Shown here: positions 27,659-35,261 of the stretch, piece after piece | How positions within the stretch are numbered: the stretch's first letter is position 1 | Layout: each line of letters begins with the position of its first letter | Assembly: GCF_014204985.1 (NCBI RefSeq) | Contig: NZ_JACHMP010000001.1 | Span: 6,386,001 to 6,450,000 of the forward strand | Direction: 5' to 3' | DNA: 64,000 nucleotides | Source: Streptosporangium becharense | GTDB lineage: Bacteria > Actinomycetota > Actinomycetes > Streptosporangiales > Streptosporangiaceae | The notes under the pieces: model-generated | Databases searched by the model: none | What the model was told of the DNA's origin: nothing | The model's input: the letters and a program-made list of their open reading frames with translations, nothing else | Translations under genes and position numbers: made by a program

Positions 27659-28776
27659 CCGACCACGACCTGCTCAAGCAGCTGCTCGCCGATCCGCGCG
27701 TGTCCAAGGACCCGCGCCGGCACTGGCCGCCCTTCGTCAACGGCGAGATCCCGCAGGACTGGCCCCTGTACACCTGGGTCGCCGTCACCAACATGTTCAC
27801 CGCCTACGGCGACGACCACCGGCGGCTGCGCAGGCTGATCTCCGTCGCGTTCACCCCGCGCCGCACCGAGGTGCTGCGTCCGCGCGTCCAGCGGATCACC
27901 GACGAGCTGCTCGACGCGCTGGCCGCCGTCCCGCCGGGCCAGGTCGCGGACCTGCGCGAGACCTTCGCCTACCAGCTGCCCATGCGGGTGATCGCCGAGC
28001 TGTTCGGCCTGCCCGAAAGCTCACGTGACGACATCCGCCGCATCGTCGACGGCGTCTTCCACACCTCTGCCGACGCCGAGGAGATCCTCGCCACCCAGCG
28101 CGACGCCTACGCCCTCCTGACCGCTCTGGTCGCCGCCAAGCGCGAGACCCCGGGCGACGACATGACCAGCGACCTGATCGCCGCCCGGGACGAGGACGGC
28201 GACTCCCGGCTCAGCGAGGCCGAACTCATCGACACCCTGTTCCTGATGATCTCCGCCGGGCACGAGACCACCGTCAACCTCATCGACAACGCCCTGGTCG
28301 CCCTGCTCACCCACCCCGACCAGCTCGAACACGTCCGGGCCGGCGCCGCCTCCTGGGACGACGTCGTCGAGGAGACGTTGCGCTGGCAGGCACCCGTGGC
28401 CAGCCTGCCGCTCCGGTACGCCGTCGAGGACATCCCCCTCGCGGGCCACGACATCGTGATCGGCAAGGGCGAGGCGATCCTCGCCGGTTACGCCGCCGCC
28501 GGCCGCGACCCCCGGCGGCACGGCGACGACGCCGACCGCTTCGACGTGACCAGGGAGACCCGCCGGGACCATCTGGCCTTCGGCCACGGCGTCCACTACT
28601 GCCTCGGCGCGCACCTGGCCCGGCTCGAAGCCGGCGTCGCGCTGTCGTCGCTGTTCGCCCGCTTCCCCGGCCTCGACCTCGCCGTCCCCGCGCACCGGCT
28701 GGAGCCGCTGGACTCCTTCATCGCCAACGGCCACCGCACGATCCCGATCGTGCTGCGGCCGGTCCCGGCCGGCTGA
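27526..28776 (+). CDS. Conservon-linked cytochrome P450, CYP154-like
   Basis: 416 aa from ATG 27526 (GGAGAG upstream; N-terminus [20 protein letters not shown] is typical of CYP154). I-helix [10 protein letters not shown], intact K-helix EETLRW (ExxR), heme loop [10 protein letters not shown] with Cys359. Soluble bacterial class I P450, electron partners encoded elsewhere. Its start lies within the extended 3' end of the CYP157-like gene. CYP154 members hydroxylate macrolides or steroids in vitro, but the natural substrate of conservon P450s is unclear. Confidence 0.93.
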   Translation: MDATACPFAIDPTGRDIHGEAARLRAAGAATPVELPGGVAAWAVTDHDLLKQLLADPRVSKDPRRHWPPFVNGEIPQDWPLYTWVAVTNMFTAYGDDHRRLRRLISVAFTPRRTEVLRPRVQRITDELLDALAAVPPGQVADLRETFAYQLPMRVIAELFGLPESSRDDIRRIVDGVFHTSADAEEILATQRDAYALLTALVAAKRETPGDDMTSDLIAARDEDGDSRLSEAELIDTLFLMISAGHETTVNLIDNALVALLTHPDQLEHVRAGAASWDDVVEETLRWQAPVASLPLRYAVEDIPLAGHDIVIGKGEAILAGYAAAGRDPRRHGDDADRFDVTRETRRDHLAFGHGVHYCLGAHLARLEAGVALSSLFARFPGLDLAVPAHRLEPLDSFIANGHRTIPIVLRPVPAG

Positions 28777-28799
28777 CCGGGCCGCGCGGCGCACGCACC

Positions 28800-28829
28800 G
28801 AGCACGCCCCGGCGACGAGGGGCGTGCTC
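28800..28829. terminator. Hairpin after the conservon operon
   Basis: 11-bp perfect stem GAGCACGCCCC (28800-28810) with GGGGCGTGCTC (28819-28829), 8-nt loop. Lies between the CYP154-like stop (plus) and the aldehyde dehydrogenase stop (minus); probably bidirectional. Confidence 0.75.
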
Positions 28830-28864
28830 ACCGCTCTTCGGGCGGGACCGCGCGGGCGGCCGGG

Positions 28865-28896
28865 TCAGAGCCGGAAACCCTCAGAGCCGGAAACCC
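28865..28896. repeat. 16-bp tandem duplication at the aldehyde dehydrogenase stop
   Basis: TCAGAGCCGGAAACCC occurs at 28865-28880 and 28881-28896 in tandem. On the minus strand the inner copy encodes the C-terminal GFRL and stop; the outer copy repeats the same end just behind the stop, as left by a recent slippage event. Confidence 0.8.
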
Positions 28897-30419
28897 AGGT
28901 CCGGGACGATCTCGGCGACGTCCATCTGGGCCTTCTGCAGCCTGCCGGAGTAGTCCCAGTTCATGGCCTGCCAGCGGGTGAACTGGTCGAGGACCCACAT
29001 GCCCGACTGGCGGCTGCCGTTGCCGGAGTTGCCGTTGCCGCCGAAGGGGAGGTGGGCCTCGGCGCCGGAGGTGGAGTTGTTGACGCTGACCATCCCCGCG
29101 CCGATGCCGGTGCGGAAGCGGAACGCGGCCTTGGGGTCGGTGGTGTAGATGGAGGAGGACAGCCCGTAGCCGGGGCGGTTGGCCAGGTCGACGGCCTCGT
29201 CCAGGGTGGCGAAGGTGGTGACGCCCACGATCGGGCCGAAGGTCTCCTCCAGGAAGATCCGGTCGTCGGGGCGTACGCCGTCGACGACCACCGGGTGGTA
29301 GTAGAGGCCGCCCTCGCCGGTGAAGCCGCCGCGCGGGTTGTCCGGGGTGATCCGTCCGACGGGACCGGAGACGACCGTGTGGTGGGGCTGGATCCAGCCG
29401 AGGTACTCCTCGTAGCGGGTGGCGAACTTCCGGTCGAGCAGCGGCCCGCACAGCACGTCGCCGGCCGGGTCGCCGATCACGGCCTGCGACAGGGCACGCG
29501 TGTAGCGGGCGAGGAACTCGTCGTGGACGCTCTCGTGCGCGATCACCGTGCCGAGCGAGGTGCAGCGCTGCCCGGCGGTGCCGAACCCGGCGAACAACGC
29601 GCCTTCCACGGCCAGGTCGAGGTCGGCGTCCGGCATGACGACCATCGGGTTCTTGCCGCCCAGCTCCAGGCAGGGCGACTGCAGGTGCCGCCCGCACAGT
29701 TCGCCGACCTTCCGCCCCACCGCGGTCGAGCCGGTGAAGCCCACCTTGTGCACGGTGCCCTCGGCCAGGGCCGTCCCGAGCCCCTCGAACGTCGCGTCGC
29801 CGTCGGCGAGGACCAGGTTGAGCACGCCGTCGGGCAGCCCGGCCGCGGTGAACAGCCGGTAGAGGGCGTGCGCGGAGGCCGCCGCGTACTCGGCGGGTTT
29901 CCAGACCACGGCGTTGCCGCACAGCAACGCCGGCACGAGGTACCACGACGGCACCGCGACGGGGAAGTTGCCCGCCGTGACCACCGCGGCCACACCGACC
30001 GGCACCCGGAAGGTGAACAGGTTCTTGTCCGGCATCTCCGAGGGCACGGTCTGCCCGTAGAGCCGGCGGCCCTCGCCGAGGAAGAAGTCGCACGTGTCGA
30101 CGATCTCGCGGACCTCGCCCAGTGCCTCGGCGTACGGCTTGCCGATCTCCCTGGTGACCAGGCGGGCCAGCTCCTCGGCGTTGGCCTCCACCAGCCGCCC
30201 GATCGACGCGATCACCCGCCCCCGGACGGGCGCCGGGATCCGTGCCCAGTCGCGCTGCGCGGCGGCGGCCGAACGGCACGCCGCGGCGAACGTCCCCGCG
30301 TCCGCCAGCCGGACGCGGGCGACCACCTCGTCCACCCGGGCGGGGTTGACCGAGTCGTACGCCGTGCCGTTGGACGTCTCTTCCTTGCCGCCGATGAGAG
30401 AGACGATCTCGTGGGTCAC
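28881..30419 (-). CDS. NAD(P)-dependent aldehyde dehydrogenase
   Basis: 512 aa from a GTG (30419) with AGGAGG 6 nt upstream. Aldehyde dehydrogenase superfamily: cofactor-binding VGFTGSTAVGRKVG, general base Glu in CLELGGKNPM, nucleophile Cys in GTAGQRCTSLGTVI, and the C-terminal LPFGGNGNSGNGSRQ motif. It oxidises an aldehyde to the acid; overall pattern is of amine/amino-acid semialdehyde dehydrogenases, but the substrate is not identified. Soluble. It is transcribed toward the conservon; the cupin gene upstream is 190 bp away on the same strand. Confidence 0.9.
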   Translation of the reverse strand: MTHEIVSLIGGKEETSNGTAYDSVNPARVDEVVARVRLADAGTFAAACRSAAAAQRDWARIPAPVRGRVIASIGRLVEANAEELARLVTREIGKPYAEALGEVREIVDTCDFFLGEGRRLYGQTVPSEMPDKNLFTFRVPVGVAAVVTAGNFPVAVPSWYLVPALLCGNAVVWKPAEYAAASAHALYRLFTAAGLPDGVLNLVLADGDATFEGLGTALAEGTVHKVGFTGSTAVGRKVGELCGRHLQSPCLELGGKNPMVVMPDADLDLAVEGALFAGFGTAGQRCTSLGTVIAHESVHDEFLARYTRALSQAVIGDPAGDVLCGPLLDRKFATRYEEYLGWIQPHHTVVSGPVGRITPDNPRGGFTGEGGLYYHPVVVDGVRPDDRIFLEETFGPIVGVTTFATLDEAVDLANRPGYGLSSSIYTTDPKAAFRFRTGIGAGMVSVNNSTSGAEAHLPFGGNGNSGNGSRQSGMWVLDQFTRWQAMNWDYSGRLQKAQMDVAEIVPDLGFRL

Positions 30420-30489
30420 CGTTGACCTCCTGATGTGGGCTTCTGACCGCATTCTCCCCGCGTTGGGCGGGACCGTCACGTCCCGGGGC

Positions 30490-30609
30490 GGTGTCACTCG
30501 CACCCGGGTCGCGAAGGCGGCGTCGGATCATGCGGGCGGCGTCGGGACGTCGGATCAGGCGGAGGGCGTCGGGCCACGCGGAAGGGCGTCAGGGCACGCG
30601 GAGGCGACG
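30490..30609. repeat. Short degenerate repeats between cupin and aldehyde dehydrogenase genes
   Basis: The stretch contains repeated short words of the form GCGTCGGATCA(T/G)GCGGA with variation (for example near 30519-30606). It follows the cupin stop. No function is evident; it could be slippage-generated spacer. Confidence 0.4.
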
Positions 30610-31041
30610 TCAGACCATGCGGAAGTCGGCGAAGTCGAAGCCGGGGGAGACCACGCAGCTCACCAGCACGCCCTCCTCACCCGCGGGACGGGCGGCCTGC
30701 CAGGTCCCGGCGGGGACGAGGATCTGGGGGAGCTGGCCCTCCTCCACCAGCGGGCCGAGGGTGAACGCGCGGACCGGCTGGCCCTCGTGGCCGCCGAGGG
30801 TCAGCGTCAGCGGGCCGCCCCGGTGCCAGAGCCACACCTCGTCGGAACGGACCACATGCGCACGCGACTCCTCGCCGGGCTCCAGCAGGAAGTAGATGCC
30901 GGTGGCGGTGGCCCGCACCCCGTCATACCCGGGCGGGGCAAGGCTGACGGAGGTCTTCCAGGTCTCGCGGAACCAGCCGCCTTCGGGGTGCGGCAGCAGG
31001 TCGAGCGCCTCGGCGAGCGGAGGGCGGGGCGGGATCGTCAC
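30610..31041 (-). CDS. DUF985 cupin-fold protein
   Basis: 143 aa from a GTG at 31041. Matches the DUF985/YML079W-like cupin family: LPHPEGGWFRETWKT at the N-terminus, TGIYFLLEPGEESRAHVVRS, DEVWLWHRGGPL, LVPAGTWQAARP and VSCVVSPGFDFADF. These are single-domain beta-barrels that resemble seed storage proteins and sugar epimerases; molecular function unknown. Cytosolic. The 132-bp region to the divergent SWIM gene must hold both promoters. Confidence 0.92.
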   Translation of the reverse strand: MTIPPRPPLAEALDLLPHPEGGWFRETWKTSVSLAPPGYDGVRATATGIYFLLEPGEESRAHVVRSDEVWLWHRGGPLTLTLGGHEGQPVRAFTLGPLVEEGQLPQILVPAGTWQAARPAGEEGVLVSCVVSPGFDFADFRMV

Positions 31042-31173
31042 CGTATGGATTGTAGGGTTCCGGTCCGCGGTCCGGGAGGTCGACGGGGCCGTGACAGGAG
31101 TGATCGGAGAGGCGGGAGCGACAGCCGTGCGGCCGGTCCGGATTTGTCGGCGGGGTTGGCTAGCGTTCCGTCC

Positions 31174-32532
31174 GTGATCGAACGGTGGAACCGTGACCAG
31201 GTGCTGGCCCTCGCGCCCGACGCCTCGTCCCAGAAAGCGGCCCAGGGGGTCTCCGCCCCCGGCAAGTGGTCGGGAACCGGCGTGACCGACGACGCGCTGT
31301 GGGGCGAGTGCAAGGGGAGCGGCTCCAAGCCCTACCGGGCGTGCGTCGACCTCTCCGAGCCGGCCTACCGGTGCACCTGCCCCAGCCGGAAGTTCCCGTG
31401 CAAGCACGCCCTCGGCCTGCTGCTGCTGTGGTCGGCGGGCGGCGTCCCCGAAGCCGGGGAGCCCGCCGACTGGGTGGGCGAGTGGCTCGACGGGCGGCGC
31501 GACCGGGCCGCCAAGGCGGTGACCCGCGCGCCGAAGGGCGAGGCGGGTCCCGCCGACGCCCGCCGGGCGGCCCAGCGCGAACAGCGGGTGACCGCGGGCC
31601 TGGCCGACCTGGAGCGCTGGCTCGGCGACCAGATCAGGCAGGGCATCGCCGGCTCCCGCCGGCACGACCAGTGGGACGACCTGGCCAAGCGCCTGATCGA
31701 CGCGCAGGCCCCCGGGGTGGCGGGTGCGGTGTCCCGCCTGGGCTCGGCTCTGGACGGCGACGACTGGCCGGGCCGCCTCCTCAGTGAGTACTCCCTGCTT
31801 TACCTGCTCTGTGTGGCCCACCGCACCCTGCCGGAACGGGCGTCCGAGGCGGAAGCCGCCGCCGGGGCCGGTGCGGCGGCCGGTGCGGTCGCCGGTGGCG
31901 GCGGCGCGCCGGCCGGGCTGCTGGAGCGGGTGCGCGACCGGATCGGCTTCTCCGTGACGAAGGAGGAGGTCCTCGCCGGGCAGACCGTCCGCGACCTGTG
32001 GGACGTCCTGGGGCGGCGCGACGAGACGCATGATCGCCTGATCGCCCGCCGGGTCTGGCTGCGCGGCCGCTCCAGCGGCCGGGCGGCGCTCGTGCTCTCG
32101 TTCGCCCCGACCGGTCAGGCCCTCGACGCCTCGCTCGTCACCGGCACGACCGTCGACGCCGACCTCGCGTTCTACCCTGGTTCGACCCCGCTGCGCGCCG
32201 TGGTCGCCGCCCGTCACGACGCCGTCCCCGCGGGCCCGCCGCCCGGGGTGAGCGTGGACCGCGCGCTGGAGGAGGTGGCCGGGGCGCTGGCGGGCGACCC
32301 GTGGCTCGACTCCTGGCCCGTCGTCCTCGAGGGGGTCGTCCCGGCGGGCGGCGACCTGCGGCTGCTGGCCGGTGCCTCCGGCGCGCTGCCGTTCCACCCG
32401 TCCGTGCAGACCTCGTGGCGGCTGGTCGCGACCTCCGGCGGCCACCCGCTGACCGTCGCCGCCGAATGGACGCCCCGGGGCCTGCGACCCCTGACGACCT
32501 GGGACGAGGAAGGCAGAGTGATCATTCTGTGA
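31174..32532 (+). CDS. SWIM zinc finger protein, first gene of the MoxR-VWA operon
   Basis: 452 aa from a GTG at 31174, selected because it opens with IERWNRDQVLALAPD, the usual start in this family. The SWIM zinc finger is Cys67-x-Cys69-x6-Cys76-x-His78 (CTCPSRKFPCKH). SWIM domains bind DNA or protein. The remaining 370 residues are helical with a charged region (RRAAQREQRVTAGLADLERW) and a C-terminal beta-rich region; an Ala/Gly insertion sits at about residues 225-250. Cytosolic. It is always found next to the downstream MoxR/DUF5682/VWA genes in the arrangements I know. GTGA overlap with the next gene. Confidence 0.88.
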   Translation: MIERWNRDQVLALAPDASSQKAAQGVSAPGKWSGTGVTDDALWGECKGSGSKPYRACVDLSEPAYRCTCPSRKFPCKHALGLLLLWSAGGVPEAGEPADWVGEWLDGRRDRAAKAVTRAPKGEAGPADARRAAQREQRVTAGLADLERWLGDQIRQGIAGSRRHDQWDDLAKRLIDAQAPGVAGAVSRLGSALDGDDWPGRLLSEYSLLYLLCVAHRTLPERASEAEAAAGAGAAAGAVAGGGGAPAGLLERVRDRIGFSVTKEEVLAGQTVRDLWDVLGRRDETHDRLIARRVWLRGRSSGRAALVLSFAPTGQALDASLVTGTTVDADLAFYPGSTPLRAVVAARHDAVPAGPPPGVSVDRALEEVAGALAGDPWLDSWPVVLEGVVPAGGDLRLLAGASGALPFHPSVQTSWRLVATSGGHPLTVAAEWTPRGLRPLTTWDEEGRVIIL

Positions 32533-33953
32533 ACGCCGCCGAATGGGAGGAGCTGGTCTCCGTCGCGCTCGTCGGCACCGACCGGCGCCCGCTGGCCGGC
32601 CGGGCCGGAAGCGAGACGGAGGTGCTCGCCCGCGCCGCCGTGCGGACGCTGCGGGTCCGCGCGGGGCGGCGGCCCGTCCCGGCGGGCGAACCGCCGGCCG
32701 CCGCGGCGGCCGAGAAGCAGCCCGTCGTCCCGCGGGCCGCGGCCGACCGGCTCGCCCGGATCCTCGGCGGCGAGAATCCGAGGCTGCTCGACGAGTGGCT
32801 GCGGGCCGCCGCGGAGCGCGGCTACCGCCTCACGCCGCACCTGCTGCCCGAGCTCCTCGACCGGGCGGCCAAGGACCGGTCGATCCGCCCGCAGGCCGGC
32901 GTCCTCGCCGGAGAGCGGGGCCGCTGGCTGGCCCGGCTCAATCCGGCCTGGGAGTTCCTCCTGGCGGAGGCCACCGTCGCGACCGTGACCGGGCTCGGCG
33001 ACGGCGGGGAGACATGGCAGCTCGGCACCCCCGGCGACCGCCGCGCCTACCTGGCGGCGCTGCGGGCGGCGGATCCGGCCGGGGCCCGGGAACTGCTCGC
33101 GGCGACCTGGGAGAAGGAGACCCCCGACGACCGGGAGGCGTTCCTGAAGGTCCTCGCCGACGGGCTCTGCGGTGACGACGAGCCGTTCCTGGAGGCCGCG
33201 CTCGACGACCGCCGCCGTGAGGTCCGCAACGAGGCCGCCTATCTGCTCAGCAGGCTGCCGGAGTCACGGCTGGGCCTGCGGATGGCCGAGCGCGCCGCCC
33301 GCTGCCTGACCGTCGCGGACGGCGAGATCCACGTCGACCCGCCCGCCTCATGCGACGCCGCGATGGAGCGTGACGGCATCCGCGTCAAGCCCCAGTACGG
33401 CGCCGGGGAGAGAAGCTGGTGGCTCCAGCAGGTCGTGGCCCGCACTCCGCTCGCCGTCTGGCCCCGCCTGTTCGGCCGCCCACCCGGTGAGATCGTCCGC
33501 ATGCCGATGGCCGACTGGGGCAAGGAGATCGTCGCGGGGTGGGTCAGGGCCGCCATGGTCCAGGAAGACCCGGAGTGGGCGCGCGAGCTGTTCCTCGTCG
33601 ACGCGCAGGCGAACCTGCTGGCCGTGCTGCCCCGCGAGGAGCAGGAGAGCGTCGCCGTCGAATTCGTCCGGCGCAACAGCGGCCGGAACGCCCGCCACCC
33701 CCACCTGGCCGACCATCTCAGCGGCGTCGCGGCGCCCTGGGGTGCGGACCTGTCGCGAGTCGTGCTGGAGACGATCCTCGACCAGTGCACCGGGCAGCCG
33801 ACCTGGCACACCACCAACCTGATCAACGTCGCCGGCGAGCGCATCGACCCCGCCCTATGCGACATGGCGGAGCGTTTCTCCCCCGAACCGCACATTCAGG
33901 AGATCGCCGCCCTCCTGCGTTTCCGTAACAACATGGTGAAGGAGCTTCAGTGA
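32529..33953 (+). CDS. DUF5691 protein (helical-repeat)
   Basis: 474 aa, GTG overlapping the SWIM gene stop. Opens with EWEELVSVALVGTDRRPL, the DUF5691 start. Most of the chain is predicted helical with HEAT-like character: REAFLKVLADGL, EPFLEAALDDRRREVRNEAA and YLLSRLPESRLGLRMAERA, which suggests a scaffold or adaptor. No catalytic motif is apparent. C-terminal PEPHIQEIAALLRFRNNMV. Coupled on both sides (GTGA overlaps), so it should be made in step with the SWIM protein and the MoxR ATPase. Confidence 0.88.
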   Translation: MNAAEWEELVSVALVGTDRRPLAGRAGSETEVLARAAVRTLRVRAGRRPVPAGEPPAAAAAEKQPVVPRAAADRLARILGGENPRLLDEWLRAAAERGYRLTPHLLPELLDRAAKDRSIRPQAGVLAGERGRWLARLNPAWEFLLAEATVATVTGLGDGGETWQLGTPGDRRAYLAALRAADPAGARELLAATWEKETPDDREAFLKVLADGLCGDDEPFLEAALDDRRREVRNEAAYLLSRLPESRLGLRMAERAARCLTVADGEIHVDPPASCDAAMERDGIRVKPQYGAGERSWWLQQVVARTPLAVWPRLFGRPPGEIVRMPMADWGKEIVAGWVRAAMVQEDPEWARELFLVDAQANLLAVLPREEQESVAVEFVRRNSGRNARHPHLADHLSGVAAPWGADLSRVVLETILDQCTGQPTWHTTNLINVAGERIDPALCDMAERFSPEPHIQEIAALLRFRNNMVKELQ

Positions 33954-35017
33954 CAACGGTTCTGCGGGCCCATGCCGAAGACCAGTACGCCGAGGAGTTG
34001 GCGATCCTGGCCAAGGACGACGACCGGGCCCGTCCACCGGGATGGAAGCTGTCCCCCTGGGCGGTGACCACCTACGTCCTCGGCGACGGCGACCGGATCA
34101 CCCCCAAATACATCGGGCCGCGCCGCATCGTCGAGGTGGCCGTGGCCACCCTCGCCACCGACCGCGCACTGCTGCTGCTCGGCGTGCCCGGCACCGCCAA
34201 GACATGGTTGTCGGAGCACCTGGCCGCCGCGATCAGCGGCGACTCCACCCTGCTGGTGCAGGGCACGGCCGGCACCGCCGAGGAGGCCGTCCGTTACGGC
34301 TGGAACTACGCGCGGCTGCTGGCCGAGGGCCCGTCCATGGAGGCGCTCACCCCCAGCCCGGTGATGCGGGCGATGGCCGAGGGCCGCCTGGCCCGGGTGG
34401 AGGAGCTGACCCGCATGCCGTCCGACGTGCAGGACGCGCTGATCACCGTGCTGTCGGAGAAGACACTGCCGATCCCGGAGCTCAACCGGGAGGTGCAGGC
34501 GGCGCGCGGTTTCAACCTCATCGCCACCGCCAACGACCGCGACCGGGGCGTCAACGACCTGTCGAGCGCGCTGCGCCGCAGGTTCAACACCGTCGTGCTG
34601 CCGGTGCCCGCCACCGCGGAGGAGGAGGTGGACATCGTCTCCCGCCGGGTGAGCCAGCTCGGCCGGTCCCTGGAGCTGCCCGAGACCCTGACCGGCCTGG
34701 AGGAGATCCGCCGCGTCGTGACGGTCTTCCGGGAGTTGCGCACCGGTGTCACCGAAGACGGCCGTACCAAGGTCAAGTCGCCCAGCGGCACGCTCAGCAC
34801 CGCCGAGGCGATCTCCGTCGTCACCAACGGCATCGCCCTGGCCGCCCACTTCGGCGACGGGGTGCTCCGCCCCTCCGACGTGGCGGCGGGCATCCTCGGC
34901 GCCGTCGTGCAGGATCCGGTCTCCGACCGCGCCGTCTGGCGCGAGTATCTGGAGAGCGTGATCCGCGAGCGTCAGGACTGGCGTGACTTCTACCGGGCCT
35001 GCCGTGACGCGGGCTGA
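33950..35017 (+). CDS. MoxR-family AAA+ ATPase
   Basis: 355 aa from a GTG at 33950 overlapping the DUF5691 stop. AAA+ core: Walker A GVPGTAKT at residues 78-85, Walker B-like LARVEELTRM (Glu-Glu instead of Asp-Glu), the SEKTLPIPELNREVQAARGF insertion typical of MoxR helix 2, sensor 1 LIATANDRDRG, and arginine finger region SSALRRRFNTV. MoxR ATPases act as chaperones or metal/cofactor inserters together with VWA proteins; the VWA partner is encoded two genes downstream. Cytosolic hexamer expected. Confidence 0.93.
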   Translation: MTTVLRAHAEDQYAEELAILAKDDDRARPPGWKLSPWAVTTYVLGDGDRITPKYIGPRRIVEVAVATLATDRALLLLGVPGTAKTWLSEHLAAAISGDSTLLVQGTAGTAEEAVRYGWNYARLLAEGPSMEALTPSPVMRAMAEGRLARVEELTRMPSDVQDALITVLSEKTLPIPELNREVQAARGFNLIATANDRDRGVNDLSSALRRRFNTVVLPVPATAEEEVDIVSRRVSQLGRSLELPETLTGLEEIRRVVTVFRELRTGVTEDGRTKVKSPSGTLSTAEAISVVTNGIALAAHFGDGVLRPSDVAAGILGAVVQDPVSDRAVWREYLESVIRERQDWRDFYRACRDAG

Positions 35018-35261
35018 GACGGCGGCCCGGGGGCGGGGCCTTCCCGCGACCGGCACGGTGCCGGGCTCCGGGGCATCGGGCTCCGGGACGCCGGACCGTG
35101 GAGCGCCGCGCTTGGGGGCCTCGGATCCCGGAGCGTCGCGCTTGGGGGCCTCGGACCCCGGGGCATCGGGTTTCACGGTGCGGGGCTTCGCGGCGCCGGA
35201 TTTCGGGGTGCCGGATTTCGGGGTGCCGGGCCTCGCCCCGGCGGCGGGGAGGCTCGGATGA
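35004..35261 (+). CDS. Putative low-complexity small ORF bridging MoxR and DUF5682 genes
   Basis: 85 aa if started at the GTG at 35004, 14 bp before the MoxR stop; it ends in an ATGA overlap with the DUF5682 start. The sequence is Gly/Pro/Ala/Ser-rich and repetitive (RLGASDPGAS twice, PDFGV twice), encoded by 30-bp repeats (35101-35130, 35131-35160) and 15-bp repeats (35196-35210, 35211-35225). It is the only large gap in an otherwise fully overlapping operon, and the frame overlaps both neighbours. It may be a real disordered peptide, or only a spacer kept open by codon bias. Confidence 0.35.
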   Translation: MTRAETAARGRGLPATGTVPGSGASGSGTPDRGAPRLGASDPGASRLGASDPGASGFTVRGFAAPDFGVPDFGVPGLAPAAGRLG

